From Parietichytrium sp. I65-24A (Eukaryota > Sar > Bigyra > Thraustochytrida > Thraustochytriidae), in assembly GCA_012862575.1 (NCBI GenBank), contig BLSF01000055.1, positions 65,698-129,697 of the forward strand: a DNA stretch of 64,000 nucleotides, written 5' to 3'. Within the stretch, counting starts at the first letter, position 1. Each line of letters starts with the position of its first letter. Positions 51,251 to 61,810 of the stretch are shown one piece after another. Made by a program: the position numbers and the translations under genes. Under the pieces are notes generated by a model. The model worked only from the letters and a program-made list of their open reading frames with translations, searched no databases and had not been told where the DNA came from.

Positions 51251-51290
51251 CCTCTCTCTCTCTCTCTCTCACTCTCTCTCTTATCTCTCT
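51251..51290. repeat. CT microsatellite
   Basis: A CT tract with two short interruptions, intergenic. Confidence 0.8.
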
Positions 51291-54200
51291 ATGCCTTTCC
51301 TTTCTCCTCCTCCTTCTTCTTCTCCTTCCGGGAGACAGACAGGAAAGGTGAGGGAGTAGGAAGGCTTCAGCTAACTGCCTGGTGTGGTCTTCCCTGTGCG
51401 GCGGCGACTAGGGCATGCTGCGTGCAGTTGGTGGGTGGGTGCTCGGAGCGGTGAAGCCACTGAGGCATCTGAGGCATCTGAGGCGCAGCACAGAGCAACC
51501 AGAATGGAACGCGATACTGCGACTAGTTGTTTGAACCAGCCAGAGAAGAGTCAGTTTTCTATTCTAAATTCTGAATTCTGAATTCTGCTCTTCTGACCAT
51601 GGCCATGGTCATGCGGATGAATGAATGGATAGCTCAGCTCGCTGAACGTTGATTAAAAGTAGAGCAAGCAAGCAAGCCTCGGTCGCTCTTTTCACTCTTT
51701 TCGCTCGGAGTATCGAAGTGCCTCCGCGCAGGTGAAGCCAAACCAAAACGGCAAACGTAGACGACATGGGGAATTAATCAACCCGGATATGCCCTCCGCA
51801 GTGGACTGTACTGTCTATGGCTCAGTGAGTCCGCAACCGCTTACGTTCGGATGAACGCTGCGGCAAAGACCTAAACCAATTACTCGAGCGCGGAGCGTTC
51901 GCAGGAAAAGCTGTTGCGCTTTTCTTTTTCTTCTCCTTCTTCTTGTCTTTTCTTTTTCGAGTGCCGACAAGGACGAGGGATGGTCTCATCGAACAATCTT
52001 TGTATGTCCCATTCCCTCTTTCCACGCTTTCCATTCTGAGCCTCATCGGTCTTGCAAACTTCCTTTTCTTGTCGCGCAGTGAGCTCGCCATGCCGGACGA
52101 ATCCTAGATTGCCAACTCTGAATATGAATATATGCGTACTTGAATCACTCCAAACTTGGCTCGCTGTGCTCCTTTTCCATACTTGCAGTTGATAAACGAC
52201 CATCTTCTTCGCACTTGTCTTTCGTTTACATTACACTGGACCCAAATATACCGTTGTATAAGACCTGCTACCCTAAACGTTAGGTCCACGGTGCATAGTG
52301 CATAGACCCGTGCGAAAATGAGCGACGGTACTGAGTAGCGGTCATATGTGCGACCACAGAGTCCATATCCATCCACGCAGCCTACTTGTCTACTTGTCGA
52401 CTTGTCGACTTGGACGAGGAGATCTCCGCTCGCGACGACCTTTTCGAGGAGCGTTCATAGAACATTTCATCCTTGAACAAAGATCTTTCTTTCGGAATGA
52501 AATGTTTGGCAAAAGAAGCAACTCACTGTCAGAAAAGAAACTTCCTCTCTTTCCTCTCGTCCCTTTCCCGTGGCCTACGCCTTCTTAACGCTTTCCATAA
52601 TGACCCGCTCCTTGCCACCGAATACTCTAGCAGTCATGCATCCCAAAAAGATTTCGCTAGCTAATTTTATCTATAGAAGACTATACCAACGTCCTCGAAA
52701 CGTGCACACACTCTTGGCATCTCAATTCTTGATCTCTATCATTGCTCTATGTATAACTATAGGTGTGATGTTATACCGCATTAGTGAGTGTGGCTAGCAG
52801 CTGAGGTTTGCTCGAGTGGGACTTTTTGGGGGTGCTAGCTCTGCACTATGTCGAGTAGGGAAAACGGTGTGAGAGAGAGTAGGAGGTGGATAGTTGGGTG
52901 GGTAGATAGGTGGGACAAAAAGCGTTTGCTCAGATTTCCTCAGTTTTTCATTTTTTAGCTTCGAAAAATACAAATTCGTCAATGGAATGTTGCTAAGTTT
53001 GCTAAAAAGAGGAACAAACGAAGAAAATGATTGATTGATCGATTGACTGATGGAGAGAATGATCTTTCTTCTTTTCCGAAGCGTTACTCACTCTCAGTAG
53101 CTTGCCTTTTGACCAGATCCAGCTTTCCCTCGACTGCCATGGATCGACTTTGAATTCCTTAATTCTGACAGCGGTGAAGATATATTCTTTTGCATCTTGG
53201 GCAACGATCTTGAAAAGCTTTCCATTCCCAGATTCTCCCAAGATGATTCTCACAGATTGTCAGTTTGAATTCAGAGAATTCATTCGGATTCAGATTTACT
53301 GTTAGAACATGCACAGGTTTGTTTCAACAAAGCAATTGCAAGCTGTCGCAACTTTTTCACAAGAGCTGTCAGCTGTCAGCTATCAGCTGTCGGTTGGTCG
53401 TGAGCCGATCATGACGACACAGTGAAGAGTGCTCAGGAATTGTCTGTCGGGGGGAGATGAGAGGATCAAGCAGCTGCTCGGCAGCCATCGGATCGCCTGC
53501 CTATGCCTAAAGTTTGGAAGTGATCCATCCTTCCTTCAAGATCTCGACTCAAAATGCTTTGATCCCGACGAGAAAATGGAGCTCGTTGGCTTTCTGATCA
53601 CTGTACCGGTGCTCAGCGCCAAAATCCGTCGTTGAATGTTGGCATGGCTGTGATCGATGACGAGATTCCGCACCGTCGACTAGCGCTACGCGCGAAGGGA
53701 CTCAAAGGCCACGACTGTGTGCCGCACGGAAATGAGCGCGGGCAGGTCCTTGTCGCGCGAAACTAAACTCAATAATTTTCCAGCTGGTCCACAATTTGGA
53801 GCGTCTGCCAATGTCTGCCAGGTCGTAAGCCAGCGAGCTTTGGCAAGCTGAGATGGTGGTGTCGCAGAGCACCGGTCGCGTAGGTGTGCGAGAGAAAGTA
53901 TTAATTTAGAGTGTTTTAGAGTCCTAAATTGCGTCCCACTTTCCCTCGTGTCCAACTGTCTCCTACAAAGGGTGAAATCATGGGAGGAGCGCTTTTCCAA
54001 CGAACGCTCGTATCTATACACGCGCGAGTCGAATGGGCGGCGCTCACAGTGAGGGGCGATGCGAATTGACACATGAGGTGATCGAGGTGTCAAGTCAATT
54101 TACAAGTTTTTCGCCGAGTCGACCAACGCTGTGGTCTGGCAATCGCGTCACAGATGTTGAACGCACGGCCACAGCAGCACCACATCGCCTTACCGAATGT

Positions 54201-56042
54201 TGTGCGAGTTTCAGCTGTAGCAGTGATGCCGTTGACCATGCTGTTGTGGGTGCGACTTTGGGGAAGGTGGGACCCCTCTCGACCCAAGCGCCAGCAATCG
54301 ACGGACCATCACTGTAATAATTTCTTTCGGGAGATTTCATCGCCGCCAACAAGTTTTTGACTGTCCCCTTTTTCCAGGTGACGTAACTGCAAGAGAAACA
54401 ATCTACTTCACAAGTGTCAGTCCAAATCATTTGCGTTTGGACACCAAATGTAACAGCACACATGGAAGCAAAAACAAGTGGAGCCTCCACTGCCGAAACA
54501 CCGCCGATGCTTTTGACGACGTCACTCCAAGGTCGGCGAAGCCCCAACCTGTTCACTGGCTTGAATCATTCCTTTGTTAAATTAATTGATGAAGAGCTGG
54601 ACGTAGTACAGTAACTCGTCAATCCGCTCGGTATCGCTCGGTGACTCTGTTCACTGTCAGAATTCAAAGAAGGCAACGTCCTTGTTTGCAATGATGGTCA
54701 ACTGATGTCAACTGCCTCGCAGAATAAAACAGTTCTATCAAACACATGTAGACATACTGGTACCGGTATCTTACCAGTAAAGCTAAAAAGGCCCAACATG
54801 CTTCCTGAACATTCACGTACGAAACGAGCACATTTCGCTCCTCCTAGCAAATCCATAGTCCTTCATAGTTTGAGCACCTCTCTACTAAATTCAGTAGCGA
54901 GTAGAGTCTAGTCCATTTGGATCACTGCTGTGAAACCAGGTCGTCTCTTTAGCTATCGATAATTCCTCCCACGGTGACCAGAAGTCACGGTACTCAGTAC
55001 CGTTAAGAAGGTCTTACATAAAAGAAATAGAGCATTGGTAAGGTGACGCAGTAGGACTATTTTCACCCACCGCGAGCGCCCATCTACGCCTTTGCATAGT
55101 CCTCGGCGTCCTCTAATTTCCAGCCTTGTGCGCACTGCTATAGGTAATTGTTAAGAGACAATAGGAGCTTTTCCGAAACTGACAAAGGCAAAGCATGGCA
55201 AAGCACATCAAAGCACTCACAATCTGCCACACATTGTACCCAGGCGAAATGTTTAATACCTAATAATCTTGACTCATGAGAACATCTCGCCCTCACAAAC
55301 TGCATCACCTGAGGCGAGCACGCACTCTCTTAGGCATCCTCTATATACTCCCACGATCTTACCTCTCCATTCTAATTAGAACCTCCTACCTTTTAATTAT
55401 ATAGAACCATTGATTCGACTAATACTTTTATGGGTAGGACCATGCATAGTAAAATCGTCTAGCGCGCTCTACCGACTCTACCGCAGCACAACCAGATCTG
55501 TGTATACTGGTAGCCTCTGCTTAGCAAGTACTCTATCGAAAACAATTTGCGAGAAGAGAGACAAAACGTGAGAGCAGAACCATCAAGAAACCGCCAGTAA
55601 CGGCGACCGTAACGGCCGCTGGAGCGTACGCCGAGGGTGTGCACCATTCGCGCGCGCGGACTCTTAGGCTTCAGCTGTTACTCTTAGTAGCAGGTGGTGT
55701 GTGAATAGGCGCGCGAGGTTTGCAATAGGCGGCCCAGGTGTGGGGAGTGTCCAGGAGTCAAGGAGTCAAGGAGCTGAGGTGTCCAGGAGCGTGGGGAGAA
55801 GGTGTACTCGCATATGTAGGTGTCCGCGTGGTTTGTTTGTTTCCGTTCTCGAGTTGCAGGATCGAATTTGATCCGTTCGTGGGTTACGTGGTGTGCCTTG
55901 GGGTGTAACTTACCCGGAGGAGTGTGAGTGTGTTAGAATTGAAATTCTCGGTTGCTTGAGGACGTCATACATATTCTATTTAGGACGCAAGGTTTCTTCT
56001 TTTGGTGGTGGGGAGAGGGGCCGTTGCAGGTTCTTGAGAAAG

Positions 56043-57554
56043 ATGGGATGCACGCAGGCAAAGCAGTTACTGGGGAAAGGCGCTGGGCCCGACCTCAACT
56101 CACCCGCGACGCTGCAGCATTTCGATGTGCAGCGAATTATCGGGGAAGGAGGGTTTGGAAAGGTGAAGGCCGTTACTTTCAAACGGCAGCCACAGCGGTG
56201 GTATGCGATGAAGGTGCTGAATAAGGAAAGCATCGTTGACCGCGGCAGAATCAAGGAAGTGTTCCGCGAGAGGGACTTGCTCACCTGCCTACGCCACGAA
56301 AGAATCTGCAATCTGTACTATAGCTTCCAGGATGCCAAGCACCTTTTCCTGGTGATGGACATTGCGCTTGGCGGCGATCTAAGGTACCAACTCAACCACA
56401 ACGAGCAGGGTCTTCCGTTCTCAGAGGACAGGTCGAGGATCTACGCGGCCCAGCTAATCGAGGCGCTGGCCTATGTGCACAGCAAGGGAGTTCTCCACAG
56501 GGACGTCAAGCCCGAAAACGTCTTGCTGAACTCAGAGGGATGGGTGATGCTTACGGACTTTGGAATCTCGCGCGACCTGGACGAGGAAGGGTATTGCTTT
56601 TCCGGAAGCGGTACTTCCGGGTACATGGCGCCAGAGCTGTACTTGCGGGAGAGAAAGCACAGCTATTCGGCAGATTGGTTTGCCATGGGCGTCACAGTGC
56701 ACGAGTTCTTGACGCGACGGAGGCCATTTCGCGGCGAGCGTATCAAGGCGTCCGCTGCACTTTTGAAAGGAAGCAACAAATCCAACCGCCTGGACGATGA
56801 TGCAATCCAGGCTGCTAAAGACGATGCTCTGAGTCTGTCCAGGAAGAATATTGACGGAACGGAGCTTTCCAACACTTGCTTGGACTTTCTCATGTCACTG
56901 TTCAGAGTTGAGCCTACTGAGCGGCTAGGTGGCAAGGACGTGTCTGAGATTCGAGAGCATCCATGGTTCCGCACGACGGATCAATTCAGCTGGGCCAAGA
57001 TAGAAGACGGTACCCACAGCGTCCCATTTGTGCCTGATATAAACAAGATGAACGCAGAGCCTGATGCTGACATTCATGCGGTGTTCATGGGAGACGACGA
57101 GGAGCGCAACCTCCGCAATCTCAAACCGGAGGAGCAGGAGCTGTTCAAAGACTACGACTTTGACACACGCTTCGCTCCAGAGCACGTGGAGCTTCCTCAA
57201 CGAACCTTCGAGAGTAACCTCGCCCGCATAAATAGCTTGCGGGAGGCATCTGGAAAGGAACGTTCATCCATGCGCAGCCATAACTCTGTACATTCTCTGG
57301 TTGGCTCGAAGCCCACCCGACCATCCACGCCGAACCTGAAGAAGTCTGCAAAGTACAACTCAGGCGTGAGCGAGATCGATGCTCAAGATATGACTTTCAT
57401 CTCTGACGTTGACGTTGATGATATCGAAAGCGTGCCCTCCACAAAGTACACGACGCCATTTACCACGAGCGTCGCGACCGACCCGGACTATGAGGTTTTT
57501 GAAGAGGATGTCTCCGTTGACTCCGAAAAGAAGCAAGCCATCCAAAGCATATGA
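56043..57554 (+). CDS. AGC-family kinase, YANK/STK32-like, with N-terminal acylation signal
   Basis: 503 residues if the ATG at 56043 is used. That start gives MGCTQAK, a good N-myristoylation context (Gly2, small residue at 6) with a palmitoylatable Cys3. The frame is open 50 codons further to 55893, but that stretch is not protein-like. The kinase domain spans about 27-320: GEGGFGKV, K57 (YAMKVLNK), HRD with D154, DFG with D172, a GTSGYMAPEL activation-segment end and SADWFAMGVTVHEFLTRRRPF. The wording FxVQRIIGEG...GKVKAV and LGGDLRYQLN is that of YANK (STK32) kinases. An AGC C-tail follows, with a turn-like region and the hydrophobic motif FKDYDF (about 369-374) that lacks a phosphorylatable Ser/Thr after it, then a disordered tail. 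Plasma-membrane attachment is inferred. Confidence 0.9.
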   Translation: MGCTQAKQLLGKGAGPDLNSPATLQHFDVQRIIGEGGFGKVKAVTFKRQPQRWYAMKVLNKESIVDRGRIKEVFRERDLLTCLRHERICNLYYSFQDAKHLFLVMDIALGGDLRYQLNHNEQGLPFSEDRSRIYAAQLIEALAYVHSKGVLHRDVKPENVLLNSEGWVMLTDFGISRDLDEEGYCFSGSGTSGYMAPELYLRERKHSYSADWFAMGVTVHEFLTRRRPFRGERIKASAALLKGSNKSNRLDDDAIQAAKDDALSLSRKNIDGTELSNTCLDFLMSLFRVEPTERLGGKDVSEIREHPWFRTTDQFSWAKIEDGTHSVPFVPDINKMNAEPDADIHAVFMGDDEERNLRNLKPEEQELFKDYDFDTRFAPEHVELPQRTFESNLARINSLREASGKERSSMRSHNSVHSLVGSKPTRPSTPNLKKSAKYNSGVSEIDAQDMTFISDVDVDDIESVPSTKYTTPFTTSVATDPDYEVFEEDVSVDSEKKQAIQSI

Positions 57555-58213
57555 GCGGGACATTGCGCCACCCATGGAATATAAGAAGGTGGAGGGTTGG
57601 AATTGCGGGCCGAATGTTTGTTCGTTAGTAGGATCGCCTCAGCCCCATGCCTTAATTTTTGTTCCCTCATAATAGATGGCTAGCTAGCGTTGTGGAGAAG
57701 AGCCACTGATGTCCGAATGGGCGGTTGGTCTCGAGTGATTAGTTATTTTAGAGTTTCCGTGCTTTGCATTCGCGCAGGGAACATATATATATCTGAAAAT
57801 TGACATGTTTTGTGTACAAATTGTTGTTGCTTTGGCTGTGATTTTCTTCAAGCGCTCGTACCTTTCGGTTATAAGCGCTTCTTCTCACTTCATGCGAAAT
57901 GAATGAATATGATATATATATGCAAAGAAAGGGTGGCAGGGAAGGAGTTGAATAGACTTTGATCTTTCGGTATATTTTAAATTAAGGACATGGATATGCG
58001 CAAGGCAACGCGCGGCAACTTCGGTTCTGTTGTGAGAATGCTAAAGTTCGATTTTATAAATACAGAGTTGTTGCAAGTGCTCTTCATTCTGAGTCTCGGA
58101 GGGTTCTTTGCAATTATGTGTTGCACTCGGCCCCACCCTTTGATCGATGAAGCACTGTTTCAGGATTTTTAGTTTTGGTAACGGGACGGATGATATCAGA
58201 GCTGCTCAAGCGT
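57555..58213. other. Convergent spacer
   Basis: 3' flanks of the AGC kinase and pyruvate kinase genes, with short TATATA runs near 57783 and 57915. A 60-codon frame at 57990-58172 with one hydrophobic segment is too short and isolated to call. Confidence 0.45.
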
Positions 58214-60418
58214 CTACTCCTCGGTCTCCTCGACCTCCTCTTCGTACAGTTCGTACAAGTTGTCGGTTATGACGCGAATTTCCACGCAGCTTGTCAGCCT
58301 CCGGTTCGACTGGTAGTCGCCAGTCGCATCAAACTCCTTGTTCAAGTTGCCGTCCAGCGGGGAACTGACTGCGACAACGCGATCGCCTGCGACAATCCAG
58401 CCCATTTCAATACAGTATCCGGCAACCTCGCGCCAGATCTCGGAAACTCGTAGAACTCCAAAGGAGCTGTCTAAAAGCAGGGAAGAGACACCGCGAGACA
58501 CGCTCATCTGTCTCGCTGTCATTGGATTTGTAGTCACGACCAGCATCCGAGCGACTGGTCTGTACTTGGCGACAAGAACGCCGAGTCTGCCAGTCTCGCT
58601 GAGGATTACGATCAGAGGGGCGTCAACATCCATTGCGGACTCCACCGCGGACGATGCGAGGGCCTCGATCGGGGTTACCGAACCGCCGCTGAGAACTTCC
58701 TCTCGAATCACAGAGTAGTAGCTTTCGTAGTCAATCACCACCTCGGCCTCGGCAATAATACGAGCCATTGTTTTAACCGATTCGGTTGGGTACTTGCCGT
58801 TTGCAGTCTCTGCGGACAGCATAACGCAATCCGTGCCGTCCAAAACGGCATTGGCAACGTCATTGCACTCTGCGTTGGTTGGGCGCGGGCGGGAGGTCAT
58901 CGAATCCAGCATCTGTGTGCTAGTGACAACGGGTTTGCCCGCAAGGTTTGCCCAGTGAATAATGGCCTTTTGCGCCAGAAAAAGTTTGGACAGCGGGAGC
59001 TCCATGCCCAGGTCGCCGCGCGAGACGTGAATGCCGTCGGCTTCAGCTATGATCTCCTGGATGTTGAGCAGGCCCTCCACGCTCTCGATCTTGGCGTGCA
59101 CGCGTATTTTCCGGCCTTTTTCTTTGAGGTAGTCTCGCAGCGCACGCACATTGGCAGCCGTTCGGATGAAAGATCCTGATATGATGTCCACGTCGTACTT
59201 GAGCGCAAACTCTGCGATGTCATACTTGTCCTTTTCCGTGATGCTCTCGATTCTGATGGAGACCCCCGGAATATTCATGTTCTTCCTCTCGCCGAGGTCG
59301 GCATCGTTCTCCACGCGAACAATGACGGACTTTTCTAGCACCTTGAGAATGTGGCAACTGATAGACCCGTCGGCGATGAGGATCTTGCCGCCTACGCTGG
59401 CCGACGTGCACAGGTGCTCGTACGAGCATGCGATGATGGTCTCGTCGCCTAGCAGATCCTGGTCCGTGCTAATCTCCAGCTCCTGTCCCAGCTTTAGTTT
59501 GACGGGGCCTCCTCCGCGCAGTTTCCCCGTGCGAATTTCCGGTCCTTTGGTGTCCATCAGAATGGCGCAGTGGCACTGCACCCCGCGCTCCGCTCGCAAG
59601 CGTACAGCCTCCTTGATGTTTCTCAGCGTCTGCAGGTGGTACTCGTGGTCGCCGTGCGAAAAGTTGAGCCTCGCGATGTTCATGCCCGCGTCCAACAGCT
59701 CTCCCACCTGCTCCACCGACCTCGAGCTGGGTCCAATTGCGCACACAATCTTCGTCCTTCTTCGCCGCTTCTGCTCCAGAACCGCTTCCGCGGTGGTTCG
59801 TTCCTCATACCGTTCCAAAAGCCTGTCGATCATGCGATCCTCTTCCGTTTTGGCCTTGCTCAGCACTCCGCTCACGCCAATTTCGCCGCCCACAAAGCCC
59901 CTCTTCCGAGATCCTTCCTGCCCATTCCCGTCGCTGCGACCATCGCTGGAAATGCAAGCAACGCAAGCAACATCGCCGCCGATGTTAGCGCCATTGTGAG
60001 ACGGACTGCGCACAATCTGATTGTGTCCACCATTCTTCTGCGAGCTCCACGAAGTGTTCCACGTATTCGAAATGTTCGAAATATTGCTATTATTGGCATC
60101 CGAGAGAAGGCTGTCGCCTGAGAGAGAGGCGCGGAGAGCGTGTCTCCTCGCAGCCAGCGGTCGCACGCTGGAGAGTCCGTCTGCCTCAGGCTCCGCGGAG
60201 GCCGCCGTGTGCAGTAACAGCACATCGCGGACAGCCGAGTCCGTTATGGCCGACCACCCCGTGGTGCCCGGGCCGAAGCGGATGGTGGTGGAGGACCGTC
60301 GCCGGGAGAGCACGGGTTCTCCTCCGGAGAACCCGCCCGAGGACCCGAGGCGCGGGCGCCGGTCCGCGTGCTGGTCCTGGTCCGCGTGCCGTTGCGGCGC
60401 CGGCGGCGGGGAGTGCAT
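58214..60418 (-). CDS. PK: Pyruvate kinase with long N-terminal extension
   Basis: 734 residues; the last glycolytic step, phosphoenolpyruvate plus ADP to pyruvate plus ATP. The enzyme body starts near 220 (RRTKIVCAIGPSSRSVEQV) and includes MNIARLNFSHG, MDTKGPEIRTG, the catalytic Lys region of SFIRTAANVR, HAKIESVEGLLN, DGIHVSRGDLGMELP (usual form DGIMVARGDLGVE), TSTQMLDSM and the Mg/PEP-binding block VLDGTDCVMLSAETANGKYP. The C domain ends in a Glu-rich tail (YEEEVEETEE). Most pyruvate kinases are about 480-530 residues, so about 215 residues are extra. They are Ser/Asn/Arg-rich and disordered, with repeated NISN units, and lack an obvious signal or transit peptide. An internal Met near 196 could start a normal-length form. 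The extension is probably regulatory. Confidence 0.93.
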   Translation of the reverse strand: MHSPPPAPQRHADQDQHADRRPRLGSSGGFSGGEPVLSRRRSSTTIRFGPGTTGWSAITDSAVRDVLLLHTAASAEPEADGLSSVRPLAARRHALRASLSGDSLLSDANNSNISNISNTWNTSWSSQKNGGHNQIVRSPSHNGANIGGDVACVACISSDGRSDGNGQEGSRKRGFVGGEIGVSGVLSKAKTEEDRMIDRLLERYEERTTAEAVLEQKRRRRTKIVCAIGPSSRSVEQVGELLDAGMNIARLNFSHGDHEYHLQTLRNIKEAVRLRAERGVQCHCAILMDTKGPEIRTGKLRGGGPVKLKLGQELEISTDQDLLGDETIIACSYEHLCTSASVGGKILIADGSISCHILKVLEKSVIVRVENDADLGERKNMNIPGVSIRIESITEKDKYDIAEFALKYDVDIISGSFIRTAANVRALRDYLKEKGRKIRVHAKIESVEGLLNIQEIIAEADGIHVSRGDLGMELPLSKLFLAQKAIIHWANLAGKPVVTSTQMLDSMTSRPRPTNAECNDVANAVLDGTDCVMLSAETANGKYPTESVKTMARIIAEAEVVIDYESYYSVIREEVLSGGSVTPIEALASSAVESAMDVDAPLIVILSETGRLGVLVAKYRPVARMLVVTTNPMTARQMSVSRGVSSLLLDSSFGVLRVSEIWREVAGYCIEMGWIVAGDRVVAVSSPLDGNLNKEFDATGDYQSNRRLTSCVEIRVITDNLYELYEEEVEETEE

Positions 60419-61098
60419 CTCGGTGTGAATCGCGCCAGAAAGGGCAGGCGGATGAGAGGATGATCAGAGGACCTGGCGCGCGGCGACGCACGATTTTCGC
60501 GCGGAGATCGCTCGCTCGCTCGCCGGGACCGCGCGCTGGGGGAAGAACCGGACGCGCCCAAGAACCCTGCGCGGAACCCGAAACTCACCACTCGGCGATC
60601 GGTGGTGGGTTCTTCGCGTTCTTTTTCTCGGTTTTTGAACAACTTTTTTCTCTCTTTTGCCTCCTCTCTCCCACTCTACACACTCTTTCTTTCCAAATCC
60701 TTTTCACTCCCCGCTCTTACTGCTTCCCTTACATGTCCCTATAGGCCAGGTGGTAGGGCTCAGATACGGCCGTGGATAGCAGTACGCACTGACGAGTGGC
60801 CTTATGGAGCGAGATAGAGTATGCGGTAGGAGTAGGAGGTGAGGTGCGGGAGGACGTCTCGGGAAGGAAATAGGAAAGGATTTTGTTGGCGAGATTCGCA
60901 GCGAGATCGCGCAGCCGTGGTGGCGGTAAGTGTTGTTAGTGAATTGGTTAGGATGCGGTGAAGGAAAAAAAGAGCGAGCCTGTCCTCGCAGTCTGCTGAG
61001 TCAGTTACTAGCCGTTACAGATCAGGTGAACAGGCGGGACAAGCGAGGCATAGATATCGAGCGCTTTTGGTCCGTGCCAAACATAGATCGAGCCCACG
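60419..61098. promoter_or_regulatory. Divergent promoter region between pyruvate kinase and TMEM234-like genes
   Basis: GC-rich near the pyruvate kinase start, then a pyrimidine-rich block at 60620-60720 (purine-rich on the sense strand of pyruvate kinase). No separate gene. Confidence 0.5.
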
Positions 61099-61721
61099 AT
61101 GGCCAGCACAACCACAGTGGGAGACGTGGGGAAGTTGGTGTTGGTCGGGGCGTTGTGGGGCTGCACAAACTCGCTGTTGAAACAGTCTGGTGAGTTGAGA
61201 TGTACATGATGTACATTTGCAAATGTACCACGTCAAGCATCTGTGGTAGGTTGTGGATACTCATTTAACTTCAGGTGTGTCTCTTGGCCGTTGAAGAGTC
61301 GGAGGAGCCTGGCGAGAAGACCGCGAAAGAGCACGAGACGCAAAGAGAGGGCAGCGGTGTTGCCAGAGTCCTCGCTGCGGTCGTTGGTCTTTTCCTCAAC
61401 TGGCGGGTGAGTTTCGCATACAGCCAATGCAAGAGTTAGTCACTTTCATGAGCCTAACCGTCTTTTTCGTTTTGGTTTCCACACACGGAGCCACAGTTTA
61501 CGCTTCCATTTGCCCTTAACCAGAGTGGATCGCTTCTTTTCTATTTCTTGCTCGGTTCCAAGGAGCTGTCTTTGGCGGTCCCGGTCTGCAATGCATCCAC
61601 CTTTGTCTTCACGTCTCTGACTGCATGGGTCCGAGGGGAGCAGATCAAAGGTGATCCCCTCCTAATCTTTGTCGGGGTTCTTATGATCACTGTGGGTGTA
61701 GCCCTGATGTCGCTGTCCTGA
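61099..61721 (+). CDS. TMEM234: TMEM234-like membrane protein, three exons
   Basis: Exons 61099-61189, 61297-61406 and 61497-61721 join to 141 residues (human TMEM234 is about 140). Exon 1 reads VLVGALWGCTNSLLKQS, matching the family VAALWGGTQPLLKR. Exon 2 ends VVGLFLNWR, and exon 3 reads FTLPFALNQSGSLLFYFLLG then LSLAVPVCNA and ends in a last span VGVLMITVGVALMSLS. This is the small four-span EamA/DMT-related TMEM234 family (function not settled; implicated in kidney filtration in fish). The exon 2-3 junction (CGG|GTGAGT ... CACAG|TTTACG) is secure. The start of exon 2 is less so: the only phase-consistent acceptor is TTGAAG|AGTCGG at 61297, since CTTCAG at 61274 would break the frame. No single open frame covers the gene. 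Confidence 0.85.
61190..61296 (+). other. TMEM234-like intron 1
   Basis: Donor CTG|GTGAGT, acceptor TTGAAG|AGTCGG, phase 1, 107 bp. The acceptor was chosen because it alone keeps the frame. Confidence 0.6.
61407..61496 (+). other. TMEM234-like intron 2
   Basis: Donor CGG|GTGAGT, acceptor CACAG|TTTACG, phase 0, 90 bp, with a pyrimidine-rich stretch before the acceptor. Confidence 0.85.
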
Positions 61722-61790
61722 TTCGAGCGACTCAGCCTGGACAAAGGTCGCACCGCCGCAGCTGTTGCTTCAACGGCTCTGCGACACCTG

Positions 61791-61810
61791 CATCATGCAT
61801 CATGCATCAT
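61791..61810. repeat. CATCATG short tandem array
   Basis: Three units of a 7-bp CATCATG repeat just after the TMEM234-like gene. Confidence 0.75.

Larger units (their letters stand above)
50431..56042. other. 5.6-kb gene-poor stretch
   Basis: Between the SAM-kinase (-) and the AGC kinase (+). It contains a CTTT-rich block near 50745-50770, a GACAGA minisatellite at 50810-50862, a dense cluster of TGACTGTGAGT and AGTACTCAGTACTGAGT words at 51003-51050, a CT tract at 51251-51290, GAGGCATCT duplicated near 51463-51485, and TACTCAGTAC-type words at 52328 and 54991. Several frames of 100-150 codons (for example minus-strand 54095-54556) show no domain and overlap equally open antisense frames. 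I found no pair of exons that reads as a known protein. Confidence 0.5.
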
